Source: Rhodobacter sp. (GTDB lineage: Bacteria; Pseudomonadota; Alphaproteobacteria; Rhodobacterales; Rhodobacteraceae). Taken from it: a stretch of 64,000 nt of DNA. The notes below the pieces were generated by a model. It had not been told where the DNA came from and made no database searches. It saw only the letters and a program-made list of their open reading frames with translations. Positions within the stretch are counted from its first letter, which is position 1. Every line of letters begins with the position of its first letter. The translations under genes and the position numbers were made by a program. The stretch covers positions 124,001-188,000 of the forward strand of contig JAIXXB010000019.1 in assembly GCA_027490955.1 (NCBI GenBank). Direction: 5' to 3'. Shown piece after piece: positions 54,206 through 63,691 of the stretch.

Positions 54206-55471
54206 ATGGCAACCAGCACAAGCGACAGTAAAAATACGCTGTATTGCTCTTTTTGCGGCAAAAGCCAGCACGAGGTGCGCAAGCTGATTGCAGGCCCCAC
54301 AGTGTTTATCTGTGATGAATGTGTTGAATTATGCATGGATATCATCCGCGAGGAAACCAAATCGGCAGGGTTGAAATCCACCGATGGTGTGCCAACCCCG
54401 CGCGATATCTGCGCCGTTTTGGACGATTATGTGATTGGCCAGATTCATGCCAAGCGTGTGTTGTCTGTGGCAGTGCATAACCATTACAAACGCCTGAACC
54501 ATTCGACCAAAACCGATATCGAATTGGCAAAATCGAATATTCTGCTGATTGGCCCGACGGGCTGCGGCAAAACCCTGCTGGCGCAGACCTTGGCGCGGAT
54601 TTTGGACGTGCCTTTCACCATGGCCGATGCCACCACACTGACCGAAGCGGGCTATGTGGGCGAGGATGTGGAAAACATCATCCTCAAACTGCTGCAAGCG
54701 TCTGAATACAATGTGGAACGCGCGCAGCGCGGGATTGTCTACATTGACGAGGTTGATAAGATCACCCGCAAGTCTGACAATCCGTCGATCACGCGCGATG
54801 TTTCGGGCGAAGGCGTGCAGCAGGCGCTTTTGAAGATTATGGAAGGCACAGTTGCCTCGGTGCCGCCGCAGGGCGGGCGCAAACATCCGCAGCAAGAATT
54901 CTTGCAGGTGGATACGACCAATATCTTGTTCATCTGCGGCGGGGCATTTGCGGGGCTGGAAAAGATCATCGCGCAGCGCGGCAAGGGCAGCGCCATTGGC
55001 TTTGGCGCTGATGTGAAAGACCCCGATGCGCGCGGTGTGGGCGAATTGTTCGGCGAGCTTGAACCCGAAGATTTGCTGAAATTTGGCCTGATCCCTGAAT
55101 TTGTCGGCCGCTTGCCCGTGATTGCCACGCTGACCGATCTGGACGAGGCCGCGCTGATCACCATTTTGACCGAACCCAAGAACGCCTTGGTCAAACAATA
55201 TCAGCGCCTGTTCGATATCGAAGGCACCAAGCTGACCTTTACCACCGATGCCCTGTCGGCCATCGCCAAACGCGCGATCAAGCGCAAAACAGGCGCGCGG
55301 GGTTTGCGGTCTATCATGGAAGATATCTTGCTGGATACGATGTTCGAATTGCCAGGTATGAATGATGTCGAAGAGGTGGTTGTGAACGAGGAATCGGTGA
55401 CCAATGCCGTTCCGCCCCTATTGGTGCATGCCGAGGGTAAAAAGAAAAAAGAACCCGCAACTGCCAGCTAA
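54206..55471 (+). CDS. clpX: ATP-dependent Clp protease ATPase ClpX
   Basis: AAA+ unfoldase that feeds proteins to ClpP. The 421-residue protein has the N-terminal zinc-binding domain ([11 protein letters not shown] and CDECVELC, residues about 13-42), Walker [13 protein letters not shown] near residue 116, Walker [12 protein letters not shown] near 177, the pore loop GYVGEDVE and a ClpP-binding IGF-like loop (SAIGFGADV). Length is typical. Confidence 0.98.
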   Translation: MATSTSDSKNTLYCSFCGKSQHEVRKLIAGPTVFICDECVELCMDIIREETKSAGLKSTDGVPTPRDICAVLDDYVIGQIHAKRVLSVAVHNHYKRLNHSTKTDIELAKSNILLIGPTGCGKTLLAQTLARILDVPFTMADATTLTEAGYVGEDVENIILKLLQASEYNVERAQRGIVYIDEVDKITRKSDNPSITRDVSGEGVQQALLKIMEGTVASVPPQGGRKHPQQEFLQVDTTNILFICGGAFAGLEKIIAQRGKGSAIGFGADVKDPDARGVGELFGELEPEDLLKFGLIPEFVGRLPVIATLTDLDEAALITILTEPKNALVKQYQRLFDIEGTKLTFTTDALSAIAKRAIKRKTGARGLRSIMEDILLDTMFELPGMNDVEEVVVNEESVTNAVPPLLVHAEGKKKKEPATAS

Positions 55472-55486
55472 GCTTGGGGGCTGCCC

Positions 55487-55891
55487 ATGATCACCCGCAT
55501 CAAAACGGGCTCTACATGGGAAGATCGCATCGGCTATGCCCGCGCCGTGGTGGCTGGCGGCTGGGTGCATGTGTCGGGCACAACTGGCACAGACCACGCC
55601 ACGGGGGCCATTCCTGAAACTGTTGAGGATCAGTGCAAGCTGGCCCTCAGCATCATCGGCGCGGCGCTGGCGCGGGCAGGCGCGGGGTTTGAGCATGCCG
55701 TGCGCGTGACCTATGTTCTCAAACACGCCGCCGATTTTGAACGCTGCTGGCCGATTTTGTCCGCCACATTCGGCGCAAACCCGCCTGCCGCGATGATGAT
55801 TGAAGCCCCGCTGATTGATCCGCGCCATTTGATCGAAATTGAACTGACGGCCTATCTGGGGCAAGGCGCGCAAACCGCCCGCACCCCCTAG
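55487..55891 (+). CDS. RidA/YjgF family protein
   Basis: A 134-residue RidA-fold protein with VVAGGWVHVSGTTGTDHATG near residue 22, VEDQCKLALSIIGAALARAG near 48, and ANPPAAMMIEAPLIDPRHLIEIELTAYL near the C-terminus (split here: PPAAMMIE and PRHLIEIELTAYL). The canonical RidA deaminase arginine is not preserved in its usual RP context; HLIEIE replaces it. It may be a subfamily member with another activity. It follows clpX by 15 bp. Confidence 0.85.
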   Translation: MITRIKTGSTWEDRIGYARAVVAGGWVHVSGTTGTDHATGAIPETVEDQCKLALSIIGAALARAGAGFEHAVRVTYVLKHAADFERCWPILSATFGANPPAAMMIEAPLIDPRHLIEIELTAYLGQGAQTARTP

Positions 55892-55942
55892 ACCTGCGCT
55901 GCGAATTCCGTCATATCAGGCCCAACAGATGGAGAATATGCC

Positions 55943-56317
55943 ATGAAATTCCTTGTGCGATTGCTGACGTGGTGGAACGGCCAAACCCTTGGCACGCAGT
56001 TTTACACATGGCGCAAGGGCACCCGTGTGGGCGAGGATGAGCAGGGCAATATCTATTACCAAAACAAAGACGGCGCGCGCCGCTGGGTGATTTACAACGG
56101 CGAGGCAGAAGCCTCGCGCGTCTCGCCCGATTGGCATGGCTGGCTGCACCACACTTGGCCGCATCCGCCGACGACCGCACCTTTGGTGCATAAGCCATGG
56201 GAAGCGCCGCATCAGCCGAATTTGACAGGCACAGCCGCGGCCTATGCGCCTGCAGGCTCGATCCGCGCGGGCGCACCTGCGCCAAAACGCGATTACGAGG
56301 CGTGGGAGCCAAAGTGA
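55943..56317 (+). CDS. NADH:ubiquinone oxidoreductase subunit NDUFA12 (B17.2-like)
   Basis: An accessory subunit of respiratory complex I known from alphaproteobacteria and mitochondria. The 124-residue protein contains [20 protein letters not shown] near residue 10, [20 protein letters not shown] near 35, [19 protein letters not shown] near 58 and [20 protein letters not shown] near 84, all typical of the family. It heads a unit with mlaD and the DUF2155 gene that is conserved in this group. Confidence 0.94.
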   Translation: MKFLVRLLTWWNGQTLGTQFYTWRKGTRVGEDEQGNIYYQNKDGARRWVIYNGEAEASRVSPDWHGWLHHTWPHPPTTAPLVHKPWEAPHQPNLTGTAAAYAPAGSIRAGAPAPKRDYEAWEPK

Positions 56318-56348
56318 CACAAACCAACCCAAGGGGAGGCGCTGAGTA

Positions 56349-56795
56349 ATGGCCGAAAATCGCGCAGAGGTTCTGGCAGGCTTTGGTATTGTGGCGCTGG
56401 CGCTGGGCTTTTTGGCCTATGCGGGCCTTGGGCAAATGGGCAGCGCGGCGGGCACCTATGATTTGAACGCATCCTTTCGCAGTGCCAATGGTATTTCTGT
56501 GGGCACGGATGTGCGCCTTGCAGGGGTGAAAGTGGGCACGATCAGCGATATGGCGCTCAATCCCCAGACCTTTTTCGCCGATGTGGTGGTGACCTTGGAC
56601 AAATCGGTGCAACTGCCGACCGATACTGCGATCTTGATTTCTTCGGAAGGTTTGCTTGGCGGCAATTTCATCGAATTGGTGCCCGGCGGGGCAGAAGAGG
56701 TCTTGGCCGCAGGGGATCAGATCGAAGATACGCAAAGTTCCGTCAGCCTGATCAGTTTGCTGATGAAATTCGTCTCGAGCGGGGACGATAAGTAA
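56349..56795 (+). CDS. mlaD: Outer-membrane lipid asymmetry protein MlaD (MCE domain)
   Basis: A 148-residue inner-membrane-anchored MCE-domain protein: an N-terminal helix (about residues 9-27) and the MCE core (RSANGISVGTDVRLAGVKVG near residue 43, SSEGLLGGNFIELVPGG near 98). MlaD is the periplasmic ring of the MlaFEDB lipid transporter that keeps phospholipids out of the outer leaflet. The rest of the mla operon is not here; mlaD apart from mlaEF occurs in this bacterial group. Its stop overlaps the ATG of the next gene. Confidence 0.92.
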   Translation: MAENRAEVLAGFGIVALALGFLAYAGLGQMGSAAGTYDLNASFRSANGISVGTDVRLAGVKVGTISDMALNPQTFFADVVVTLDKSVQLPTDTAILISSEGLLGGNFIELVPGGAEEVLAAGDQIEDTQSSVSLISLLMKFVSSGDDK

Positions 56796-57247
56796 TGCGC
56801 ATTTGGGCGGGTTTGCTGGCGCTGGCCATGGCCACCCCTGCGGCGGGCGAAGAGATGGCGCTGGCCAAGGGCGGCGAGTTGCGCATTTTGGACAAGCTGA
56901 CGGGCCAATTGACCGATGCCGATTTGCCCGTGGGCCAAAGCGTGACAGTGGGCAAGCTGACAGTGCAGTTGAACGAATGCCGCTATCCTGCCAGCAACCA
57001 AACTGTGGATGCCGAGGCGAATGTGACCATATCTGATGCGGCTGTCTCGGCGCCTGTGTTCACAGGGTGGATGATTTCCTCTAGCCCTGCGCTGTCAGCG
57101 CTGGATCATCCGCGCTATGATGTTTGGGTGATGCGCTGCGATGTGCCGCAACTGGCTTTGCCCGCTGTTGAGCCCCCCCCAGAAGAGGGCGAGGGTCAAT
57201 CGGGCGAGGCTGATGCCGCCACGACCGAGGCAGGCACGGGGCAATAG
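56795..57247 (+). CDS. Exported DUF2155 protein
   Basis: A 150-residue protein with a signal peptide (about 1-18) and a DUF2155 domain, marked by LRILDKLTGQLTDADLPVGQ, KLTVQLNECRYPASNQ and FTGWMISSSPALSALDHPRY then DVWVMRCD. Two cysteines (ECRYP and RCDVP) could form a disulfide. The family is a periplasmic DUF adjacent to mlaD and aat in this group. Its 3' end overlaps the convergent aat gene by 52 bp. Confidence 0.88.
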   Translation: MRIWAGLLALAMATPAAGEEMALAKGGELRILDKLTGQLTDADLPVGQSVTVGKLTVQLNECRYPASNQTVDAEANVTISDAAVSAPVFTGWMISSSPALSALDHPRYDVWVMRCDVPQLALPAVEPPPEEGEGQSGEADAATTEAGTGQ

Positions 57248-57840
57248 CCTTTTGGCGCAAAACTGGCCTGCAGGGTTAGGGCCTGCGCAAGGCGCTGCTC
57301 GTATTGCGCGCGCGATATCTCGACTGCGCCTAAACTGGCCAGATGCGGCGTAAGATATTGCGTGTCAAACAGCGCAAACCCGCCAGCGCGCAAGCGGTGG
57401 ATCAAATAGGCCAGCGCCATTTTGCTGCCCCCCGTGGCGCGCGAAAACATTGATTCGCCAAAAAAGGCCCCGCAAATGGCCACGCCATAAACCCCACCCA
57501 TCAAAGTGCCGCCTGCGTAAATCTCTTGGCTATGGGCATGGCCTTGGGCGTGCAATTGCGCATAAAGATCAAAAATCTCGGCATTGATCCATGTCTGCGG
57601 GCGGTCGGCGCAGGCCTGCACCACCGCTGCAAAGTTGCGGTTCACAGCCACCTCATAGCCGCCGCGCAGAATTTGCGCGCGCAGGCTGCGCGAGATGTGA
57701 AACGCATTCAAATCGAACACACCGCGCCGATGGGGCCGCATCCAATGGATGCCCTTTGCGCTGCGCGATTCGGCCATGGGAAACACGCCGATGCGATAGG
57801 CCTGCAAAAGAAGTTCAGGGGTGATATGCGATGCGGTCAT
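57196..57840 (-). CDS. aat: Leucyl/phenylalanyl-tRNA-protein transferase Aat
   Basis: Adds Leu or Phe to proteins with N-terminal Arg or Lys, marking them for the N-end-rule (ClpAP) pathway. The 214-residue protein starts MTASHITPELLLQAYRIGVF (ATG at 57840 chosen over GTG at 57846) and has FPMAESRSAKGIHWMRPHRR near residue 19, AWINAEIFDLYAQLH-like WINAEIFDLYAQLHAQGHAH near 82, GGVYGVAICGAFFGESMFSR near 111 and KMALAYLIHRLRAGG near 136. Confidence 0.95.
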   Translation of the reverse strand: MTASHITPELLLQAYRIGVFPMAESRSAKGIHWMRPHRRGVFDLNAFHISRSLRAQILRGGYEVAVNRNFAAVVQACADRPQTWINAEIFDLYAQLHAQGHAHSQEIYAGGTLMGGVYGVAICGAFFGESMFSRATGGSKMALAYLIHRLRAGGFALFDTQYLTPHLASLGAVEISRAQYEQRLAQALTLQASFAPKGYCPVPASVVAASASPD

Positions 57841-57873
57841 AAACACAAAGGCGGGGTTTCCCCCGCCCTTTCC

Positions 57874-59223
57874 TTATGCGCTGTATTTCGCGGCCAGCCA
57901 TTTTTCCAGCCAGTGGATGTTGTAATCCCCAGTCTGAATATCAGGTTCGGCCAACAGATCGTGAAACAGCGGCACTGTGGTGTCGATCCCATCGATAATC
58001 AACTCGCCCAGCGCGCGTTTCAGGCGGGCCAGCGCCTCGGGGCGGTCGCGGCCATGCACGATTAGCTTGCCGATCAAGCTGTCGTAATAGGGCGGAATGG
58101 AATAGCCGCCGTAAATGGCCGAATCCATCCGCACGCCCAGACCACCGGGCGCATGAAACACCTTGATCTTGCCGGGGCAGGGCGAGAAGTTGGGCAGTTT
58201 TTCGGCGTTGATGCGCACTTCGATGGCATGGCCGTTGATGACCAAATCGCTTTGGCCAAAGGACATATCCATGCCTGCGGCCACGCGAATCTGCTCGCGC
58301 ACCAGATCCACGCCAAAAATCGCCTCGGTCACAGGATGTTCCACCTGCAAGCGGGTGTTCATTTCGATGAAAAAGAACTCGCCATCTTCATACAAAAACT
58401 CGATCGTGCCCGCGCCGATATAGTTGATTTTGGCTACAGCATCGGCGCAGACCTTGCCGATCTTGGCGCGCAGCGCCTCTGTGATTACGGGGCCGGGGGC
58501 CTCTTCAAAGACTTTTTGATGGCGGCGCTGCAAGGAGCAATCTCGCTCGCCCAGATGCACAGCGCGGCCTTTGCCATCGCCGAAGACCTGAATTTCAATA
58601 TGGCGCGGCTTTTGCAGGTATTTTTCGATATAGACTTCGTCATTGCCAAAGGCGGCCTTGGATTCCGAGCGCGCCGTGCGGAAGGCAATTTCCAATTCTT
58701 CGGCATTATGCGCCACTTTCATGCCGCGTCCACCGCCACCTGCCGTGGCCTTGATGATCACGGGAAAGCCGATGCCAGCGGCCACGCCAATGGCGGTTTC
58801 AAAATCGGCCACGCCGCCGTCCGACCCCGGAACCACGGGAATACCCAGATCCTTGGCGGTGACTTTGGCGGTGATTTTATCGCCCATAATGCGGATATGT
58901 TCGGCCTTTGGGCCGATAAAGGTGATGCCATGGTCTTCCAGCGCCTGCGCAAAGGCTGCGTTTTCCGACAAAAAGCCATAGCCCGGATGCACGGCCTGCG
59001 CGCCCGTAATCTCGCAGGCGGAAATGATTGCGGCCTTGTTCAAATAGCTGTCTGTCGAGGAATTGGGCCCAATGCAGACAGATTCGTCCGCCATGCGCAC
59101 ATGCATCGCATCGGCATCAGCGGTGGAATGCACCGCTACCGATTTGATGCCCATCTCGCGGCAGGCGCGGATCACGCGCAGGGCAATCTCGCCCCGATTG
59201 GCGATCAGGATTTTGTCAAACAT
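57874..59223 (-). CDS. accC: Biotin carboxylase AccC
   Basis: Carboxylates biotin on AccB using ATP and bicarbonate, the first half-reaction of acetyl-CoA carboxylase. The 449-residue ATP-grasp protein has [20 protein letters not shown] at the start, [19 protein letters not shown] near residue 156 (glycine-rich loop), [20 protein letters not shown] near 198 and [26 protein letters not shown] (split: [18 protein letters not shown]) near 275. It follows accB by 4 bp. Confidence 0.97.
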   Translation of the reverse strand: MFDKILIANRGEIALRVIRACREMGIKSVAVHSTADADAMHVRMADESVCIGPNSSTDSYLNKAAIISACEITGAQAVHPGYGFLSENAAFAQALEDHGITFIGPKAEHIRIMGDKITAKVTAKDLGIPVVPGSDGGVADFETAIGVAAGIGFPVIIKATAGGGGRGMKVAHNAEELEIAFRTARSESKAAFGNDEVYIEKYLQKPRHIEIQVFGDGKGRAVHLGERDCSLQRRHQKVFEEAPGPVITEALRAKIGKVCADAVAKINYIGAGTIEFLYEDGEFFFIEMNTRLQVEHPVTEAIFGVDLVREQIRVAAGMDMSFGQSDLVINGHAIEVRINAEKLPNFSPCPGKIKVFHAPGGLGVRMDSAIYGGYSIPPYYDSLIGKLIVHGRDRPEALARLKRALGELIIDGIDTTVPLFHDLLAEPDIQTGDYNIHWLEKWLAAKYSA

Positions 59224-59227
59224 CGCG

Positions 59228-59728
59228 CTACTCGATAATCATCAGGGGCGCGCCAAATTCGACCGCCGTGCCATCGGAAACCAAAATCCGCTTGACCGTG
59301 CCTGCGCGCGGGGCGGGGATATGGTTCATGGTCTTCATGGCTTCGATAATCAGCACAGTTTGCCCTTCGGCCACTGTTGCGCCCACGGTCACGAAAGGGG
59401 TCGCGCCAGGTTCGGCGGCCAGATAGCATGTGCCCACCATAGGAGAGGCAACCGCGCCAGGATGTTTGGCAGGATCGTCCACTGCGGCGGCTGCGGCAGG
59501 TGCAGGGGCTGGCGCTGCGGCGGGCGCAGGGGCTGCGGCAGATGCGGCATAAACAGGGGCGGGGGCCGCCATATGCACCACATTGGCCTGCTTGATCACT
59601 TTGACATCAAGGCTGTCATCCTCGCCATATTCGCGCTTGACGGAAATTTCCGTCAATTCGTTCTTGTTCAACAGCTCTGCCAAAGCCGCGATAAAGGCGA
59701 CATCCGCGTCGGTGGATTGTTTGCTCAT
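59228..59728 (-). CDS. accB: Biotin carboxyl carrier protein AccB
   Basis: Carries biotin between AccC and the carboxyltransferase. The 166-residue protein has an Ala/Pro-rich linker (about 54-85) and a biotinyl domain whose biotin-accepting lysine is Lys132 in EAMKTMNH, with a [16 protein letters not shown] hairpin. The ATG at 59728 ([12 protein letters not shown]) is chosen over a longer extension. First gene of accBC. Confidence 0.96.
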   Translation of the reverse strand: MSKQSTDADVAFIAALAELLNKNELTEISVKREYGEDDSLDVKVIKQANVVHMAAPAPVYAASAAAPAPAAAPAPAPAAAAAVDDPAKHPGAVASPMVGTCYLAAEPGATPFVTVGATVAEGQTVLIIEAMKTMNHIPAPRAGTVKRILVSDGTAVEFGAPLMIIE

Positions 59729-59993
59729 GCAGTCCTCTGCCAGTTTGTGCGTGCCGCATTGCGGCTGTGCGTTCCCTTTGTGCAGCATCTTCTGGCGCAA
59801 ATCGGGCCAAAACCATGCCCCGCGCCGTGCTGTGTCTGCCCCCTATATAGAAAAACCATTGCAGAAAAAAGAGGCGTTGGCGCGTTAAAGCTTCGTTCAG
59901 GACAGGAAAATTGCGCTGGCAATAATTTACCATTTGGAAAAATTTTGAACTTGTGGCAGCCTGATTCGAAAGATCATGCAGATGGGAGCCGAG
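59729..59993. other. 265-bp divergent intergenic region of accB and preT
   Basis: AT-richer toward preT (from about 59915). It must hold both promoters, but I could not assign -35/-10 boxes. No small gene or terminator is visible. Confidence 0.5.
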
Positions 59994-61274
59994 ATGCCAA
60001 ACAGTCCCTTTACGTCCGGAGTGGTGCAAGCCCGCCTTAGCGCGGCAGAGCTTGCCCATAACTTCGCCGATATTTCGCCAAAGCTGGATGCGCATGAGGC
60101 GCGGGTTGCGGCGGATCGCTGTTATTTCTGCCATGATGCGCCCTGCGTCACGGCCTGCCCAACCGATATCGATATTCCACTGTTCATTCGCCAAATTGCC
60201 ACGGGCACGCCTGATGCGGCGGCAAAAACCATTCTTTCCCAAAACATCATGGGCGGGATGTGCGCGCGCGTTTGCCCCACCGAAGTGCTGTGCGAAGGGG
60301 CCTGCGTGCGCGAGATGGCCGAGGGTAAGCCCGTGGAAATTGGCCGCCTGCAACGCTTTGCCACCGATACGCTGATGGATAAGGGTATCCATCCTTTCAC
60401 CCGCGCCAAGGCAACGGGCAAGAAAGTGGCCGTCGTTGGGGCAGGGCCTGCGGGCCTGTCCTGCGCGCATCGCTTGGCCATGCTGGGCCATGAGGTGCAA
60501 GTCTATGAGGCGCGCGCCAAGGCGGGTGGCCTGAACGAATACGGCATCGCGGCCTATAAGGCGGCAGATGATTTTGCCGCACGCGAAGTGGACTGGCTGC
60601 TGAAAATCGGCGGGATTACGATCCATTACAACAAAGCCTTGGGCAAAGATGTGACTCTGGCCCAGTTAGAGGCCGATTTTGATGCAGTCTTCCTTGGCAT
60701 AGGTTTGGGCGGCGTGAACGCGCTGGGTCTTGCTGGGGCCGATCTAAAAGGCGTGCATAATGCGGTGGATTTCATCGAAGGCCTGCGCCAAAGCGCCAAA
60801 GCAGATGTTGCCATTGGCCGCGACGTGGTGGTGATTGGCGGCGGGATGACGGCGGTTGATGCCGCTGTGCAATCGCGTTTGCTGGGCGCGCAAAACGTCA
60901 CCATGGTTTACCGCGGCCCGCGCGAGAGGATGAGCGCCTCGGAATATGAACAGGAACATGCCACCAGCGCGGGGGTGCGGATTATCTACAACGCCGCGCC
61001 CAAAGCCGTGCATGGCAGCAGCCATGTGACGGGTGTCGAGTTTACCTTTGCCGGCGGGGACAGCTTTACCATCCCTGCCGATCAGGTGTTTTTGGCCATT
61101 GGCCAAACCCTAGAGGGCGCGCCCATCGCGCTGGAGGGCAAAAAGCTGAAAACCAATGCAGGCAAAGTCTGGGCTGGCGGCGATTGCGCGGCAGGCGGGC
61201 AAGATTTGACTGTGACCGCTGTGGCCGAAGGGCGCGATGCCGCAATGGCCATTCATGCAAAACTTTTGGGCTAG
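59994..61274 (+). CDS. preT: NAD(P)-dependent dihydropyrimidine dehydrogenase subunit PreT
   Basis: Flavin- and iron-sulfur subunit that passes electrons from NAD(P)H to PreA for reductive breakdown of uracil and thymine. The 426-residue protein has an N-terminal Fe-S region (CYFCHDAPCVTACPTDIDIP, CARVCPTEVLCEGACVREMA), then the GltD-like FAD/NAD(P) domains with VAVVGAGPAGLSCAHRLAML near residue 145 and VVVIGGGMTAVDAAVQSRL near 282. The ATG at 59994 follows GGGAG at 59984-59988; an ATG at 59976 is possible. It is 9 bp upstream of preA. Confidence 0.94.
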   Translation: MPNSPFTSGVVQARLSAAELAHNFADISPKLDAHEARVAADRCYFCHDAPCVTACPTDIDIPLFIRQIATGTPDAAAKTILSQNIMGGMCARVCPTEVLCEGACVREMAEGKPVEIGRLQRFATDTLMDKGIHPFTRAKATGKKVAVVGAGPAGLSCAHRLAMLGHEVQVYEARAKAGGLNEYGIAAYKAADDFAAREVDWLLKIGGITIHYNKALGKDVTLAQLEADFDAVFLGIGLGGVNALGLAGADLKGVHNAVDFIEGLRQSAKADVAIGRDVVVIGGGMTAVDAAVQSRLLGAQNVTMVYRGPRERMSASEYEQEHATSAGVRIIYNAAPKAVHGSSHVTGVEFTFAGGDSFTIPADQVFLAIGQTLEGAPIALEGKKLKTNAGKVWAGGDCAAGGQDLTVTAVAEGRDAAMAIHAKLLG

Positions 61275-61283
61275 GGGGAACAT

Positions 61284-62582
61284 ATGGCAAACCTGACTAC
61301 AGATTTCATCGGGATCAAATCTCCCAACCCGTTTTGGCTGGCCTCTGCCCCGCCCACGGATAAGGCCTATAACGTCGAGCGCGCGTTTCAGGCAGGCTGG
61401 GGCGGGGTGGTGTGGAAAACGCTGGGCAGCGAAGGCCCGCCCGTGGTGAATGTGAACGGGCCGCGCTATGGCGCGATTTGGGGCGCAGATCGCCGCCTTT
61501 TGGGGCTGAACAATATCGAACTCATCACCGACCGCCCCTTGCAGGTGAATTTGCAAGAAATCAAGATGGTCAAGCGGAAGTGGCGCGATCGGGCCATGGT
61601 GATTTCCCTGATGGTGCCTTGCGACGAAGAGAGTTGGAAAGACATTCTGCACCGCATCGAAGATACCGAGGCAGACGGGGTAGAGTTGAACTTTGGCTGC
61701 CCGCATGGCATGGCCGAACGCGGCATGGGCAGCGCTGTGGGCCAAGTGCCCGAATATATCGAAATGGTCACCCGCTGGGTAAAGACCCACTCGCGCATGC
61801 CCTGCATCGTGAAACTGACCCCAAATATTGCCGATATTCGCAAACCCGCCGAAGCGGCCAAGCGCGGCGGCGCGGATGCGGTCTCGCTGATCAACACGAT
61901 CAATTCGATCACCTCGGTGAACCTTGACACATTCAGTCCCGAACCGATGATCGACGGCAAGGGCACGCATGGCGGCTATTGCGGCCCTGCGGTCAAACCG
62001 ATTGCGCTGAATATGGTGGCCGAGATTGCCCGCAGCGAGGCCACACGCGGCTTGCCGATTTCGGGCATTGGCGGGGTGACGACTTGGCGCGATGCGGCAG
62101 AATTCATGGCGCTGGGCGCGGGCAATGTGCAGGTTTGCACGGCGGTGATGACCTATGGGTTTAAGATTGTGCAGGAAATGATTTCGGGCCTGTCCGATTA
62201 CATGGACAGCAAAGGCATGACCAGCACAGCCGATTTGGTCGCCCGCGCGGTGCCCAATGTCACCGATTGGCAATATCTGAACCTGAACTATGTCACCAAG
62301 GCGCAGATCAATCAGGATGATTGCATCAAATGCGGCCGCTGCTATGCCGCCTGCGAAGATACATCCCACCAAGCCATCGCAATGAGCGAAGATCGCACCT
62401 TTACTGTCAAAGACGAGGAATGCGTGGCCTGCAATCTGTGCGTCAATGTCTGCCCTGTGGAAAATTGCATCACCATGGTGACGCTGGATAAGGGGGCCGT
62501 TGATCTGCGCACGGGCAAAAAGGTGGAAGACTATGCCAACTGGACAACCCATCCCAACAACCCATCCGTTGCGGCAGAGTAA
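61284..62582 (+). CDS. preA: NAD-dependent dihydropyrimidine dehydrogenase subunit PreA
   Basis: Catalytic FMN subunit of dihydropyrimidine dehydrogenase (uracil/thymine reduction). The 432-residue protein has the dihydroorotate-dehydrogenase-like barrel (FIGIKSPNPFWLASAPPTDK at the start, NFGCPHGMAERGMGSAVGQ near 150) and two C-terminal 4Fe-4S clusters, CIKCGRCYAAC near residue 350 and CVACNLCVNVCPVENCI near 383. It is followed by an intergenic repeat/terminator and a convergent RutR-like regulator. Confidence 0.95.
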   Translation: MANLTTDFIGIKSPNPFWLASAPPTDKAYNVERAFQAGWGGVVWKTLGSEGPPVVNVNGPRYGAIWGADRRLLGLNNIELITDRPLQVNLQEIKMVKRKWRDRAMVISLMVPCDEESWKDILHRIEDTEADGVELNFGCPHGMAERGMGSAVGQVPEYIEMVTRWVKTHSRMPCIVKLTPNIADIRKPAEAAKRGGADAVSLINTINSITSVNLDTFSPEPMIDGKGTHGGYCGPAVKPIALNMVAEIARSEATRGLPISGIGGVTTWRDAAEFMALGAGNVQVCTAVMTYGFKIVQEMISGLSDYMDSKGMTSTADLVARAVPNVTDWQYLNLNYVTKAQINQDDCIKCGRCYAACEDTSHQAIAMSEDRTFTVKDEECVACNLCVNVCPVENCITMVTLDKGAVDLRTGKKVEDYANWTTHPNNPSVAAE

Positions 62583-62681
62583 ACCCAGCAAAAAAGTGCC
62601 GAGTCTGCAATAGTGCGAATCCAGCGGCTGAATCGGCGCTGCAGCGCAGCGAAAATGTTGCAAATGCACAAATGATAAAAA

Positions 62682-62746
62682 GGGGGGCCTGTGCGGCCCC
62701 CCTCGCTGCGCTCACCCCCCGCAGGATATTTGGGAAAAAGAGAAGC
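62682..62746 (+). repeat. Intergenic hairpin repeat, copy 4
   Basis: GGGGGGCC-TGTGC-GGCCCCCC hairpin (62682-62702), a short TCGCTGCGCTCA spacer, then CCCCCCGCAGGATATTTGGG and AAAAAGAGAAGC. It shares the order of parts with copies 1-3 and probably terminates the preTA transcript. Confidence 0.75.
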
Positions 62747-62797
62747 GCGAAGCGGCAAGTATAAGTGTGACTGTGGGCGCGGCGATGCGCCCTGTGG

Positions 62798-63424
62798 CTA
62801 GGGCTGTAATAGGCGGGTCAGCAGGGTTTCAAGATATTTGTCGGCCCCTGCAAAGGGATCGATACCCTCGCCCAAAACCGCGCGCACTTGCACATCGAAA
62901 TCGGCGTAATGCTGGGTCAGCGCCCAGATTGAAAAGATCAGATGTGTCGGATCGCAGGGCGCGATTTTGCCCGCCTGCATCCATGCTGCAATGACGGCGG
63001 ATTTTTCGGCGACCAAGGCGCGCAGATCGGTTTCGATCGCGGCGCGCATCCGCGGTGCGCCTTGCAGCATTTCATTGGCAAAGAGGCGGCTTTCGCGCGG
63101 GTAAAGGCGGGCAAGTTCCAGTTTGCGATGCGCGTAGGATGTGATTTCTGCCAGCGGATCGCCCAGCGGATCCATGGCGCGCAACGGGTCAAGCCATGTT
63201 TCCAAAAGCTGGGTCAGCAGCGCGTTATGCACAGCCTCTTTGCTGGGAAAATAATACAGAAGATTGGGTTTTGACAGGCCCGCGCGGGTGGCGATTTCAT
63301 CCAATGTCGCGCCGCGAAACCCCGCTTGCGAGAAGATTTCCAGCGCCGCCTCTAAAATCACCTCGCGGTTGCGGGCTTGGATGCGGGTGCGCGCTTTGGC
63401 TTTGGGAACGGGGATCGGGGACAC
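62798..63424 (-). CDS. rutR: TetR-family regulator, RutR-like
   Basis: A 208-residue TetR regulator with an N-terminal helix-turn-helix (EAALEIFSQAGFRGATLDEI and LSKPNLLYYFPSKEAVHNAL, about residues 24-70) and a ligand domain with ESRLFANEMLQGAP near residue 115 and HLIFSIWALTQHYADFDVQV near 161. This is the RutR pattern; RutR responds to uracil. It converges with preA, so it most likely controls pyrimidine catabolism. Confidence 0.88.
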   Translation of the reverse strand: MSPIPVPKAKARTRIQARNREVILEAALEIFSQAGFRGATLDEIATRAGLSKPNLLYYFPSKEAVHNALLTQLLETWLDPLRAMDPLGDPLAEITSYAHRKLELARLYPRESRLFANEMLQGAPRMRAAIETDLRALVAEKSAVIAAWMQAGKIAPCDPTHLIFSIWALTQHYADFDVQVRAVLGEGIDPFAGADKYLETLLTRLLQP

Positions 63425-63523
63425 GGCGCTTCTTTAGGTTGTCATAACTTTAAACTGGCCCAAGCCGCACCGCATTGCAAATGTAAATTTCCCCGCCGCA
63501 TCATGGGCGGGCGGGGCGCTTGG

Positions 63524-63610
63524 TTATTCTGCTGCGATGATGATCAGATAGGGAACAACAGTCAGCATGGCGACGATCATGGTCATCGCAAGGGGTAGGC
63601 CTTTAAACAT
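63524..63610 (-). CDS. 28-residue single-helix membrane microprotein
   Basis: MFKGLPLAMTMIVAMLTVVP followed by YLIIIAAE and a stop: one hydrophobic helix with a charged start, preceded by GGAGG at an ideal distance (about seven bases upstream of the ATG on the minus strand). It is too short for most gene finders. The strong ribosome site and uninterrupted helix argue that it is real. It sits between the RutR-like gene and the heme-domain gene; function unknown. Confidence 0.65.
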   Translation of the reverse strand: MFKGLPLAMTMIVAMLTVVPYLIIIAAE

Positions 63611-63691
63611 TCAATCCTCCGCTGTCAGTTACCCAGCAGAGGTAGGCATCCATTGGCAAAAGTCTAGGCGCGCGCGCAGGGTTTTGCGCCA

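Noticed and set aside
58153-59238. A 361-codon open frame antisense to accC
   Set aside because: Shadow of a highly conserved gene.
63475-63523. A second microprotein upstream of the RutR-like gene
   Set aside because: No ribosome site or credible frame in the short gap.
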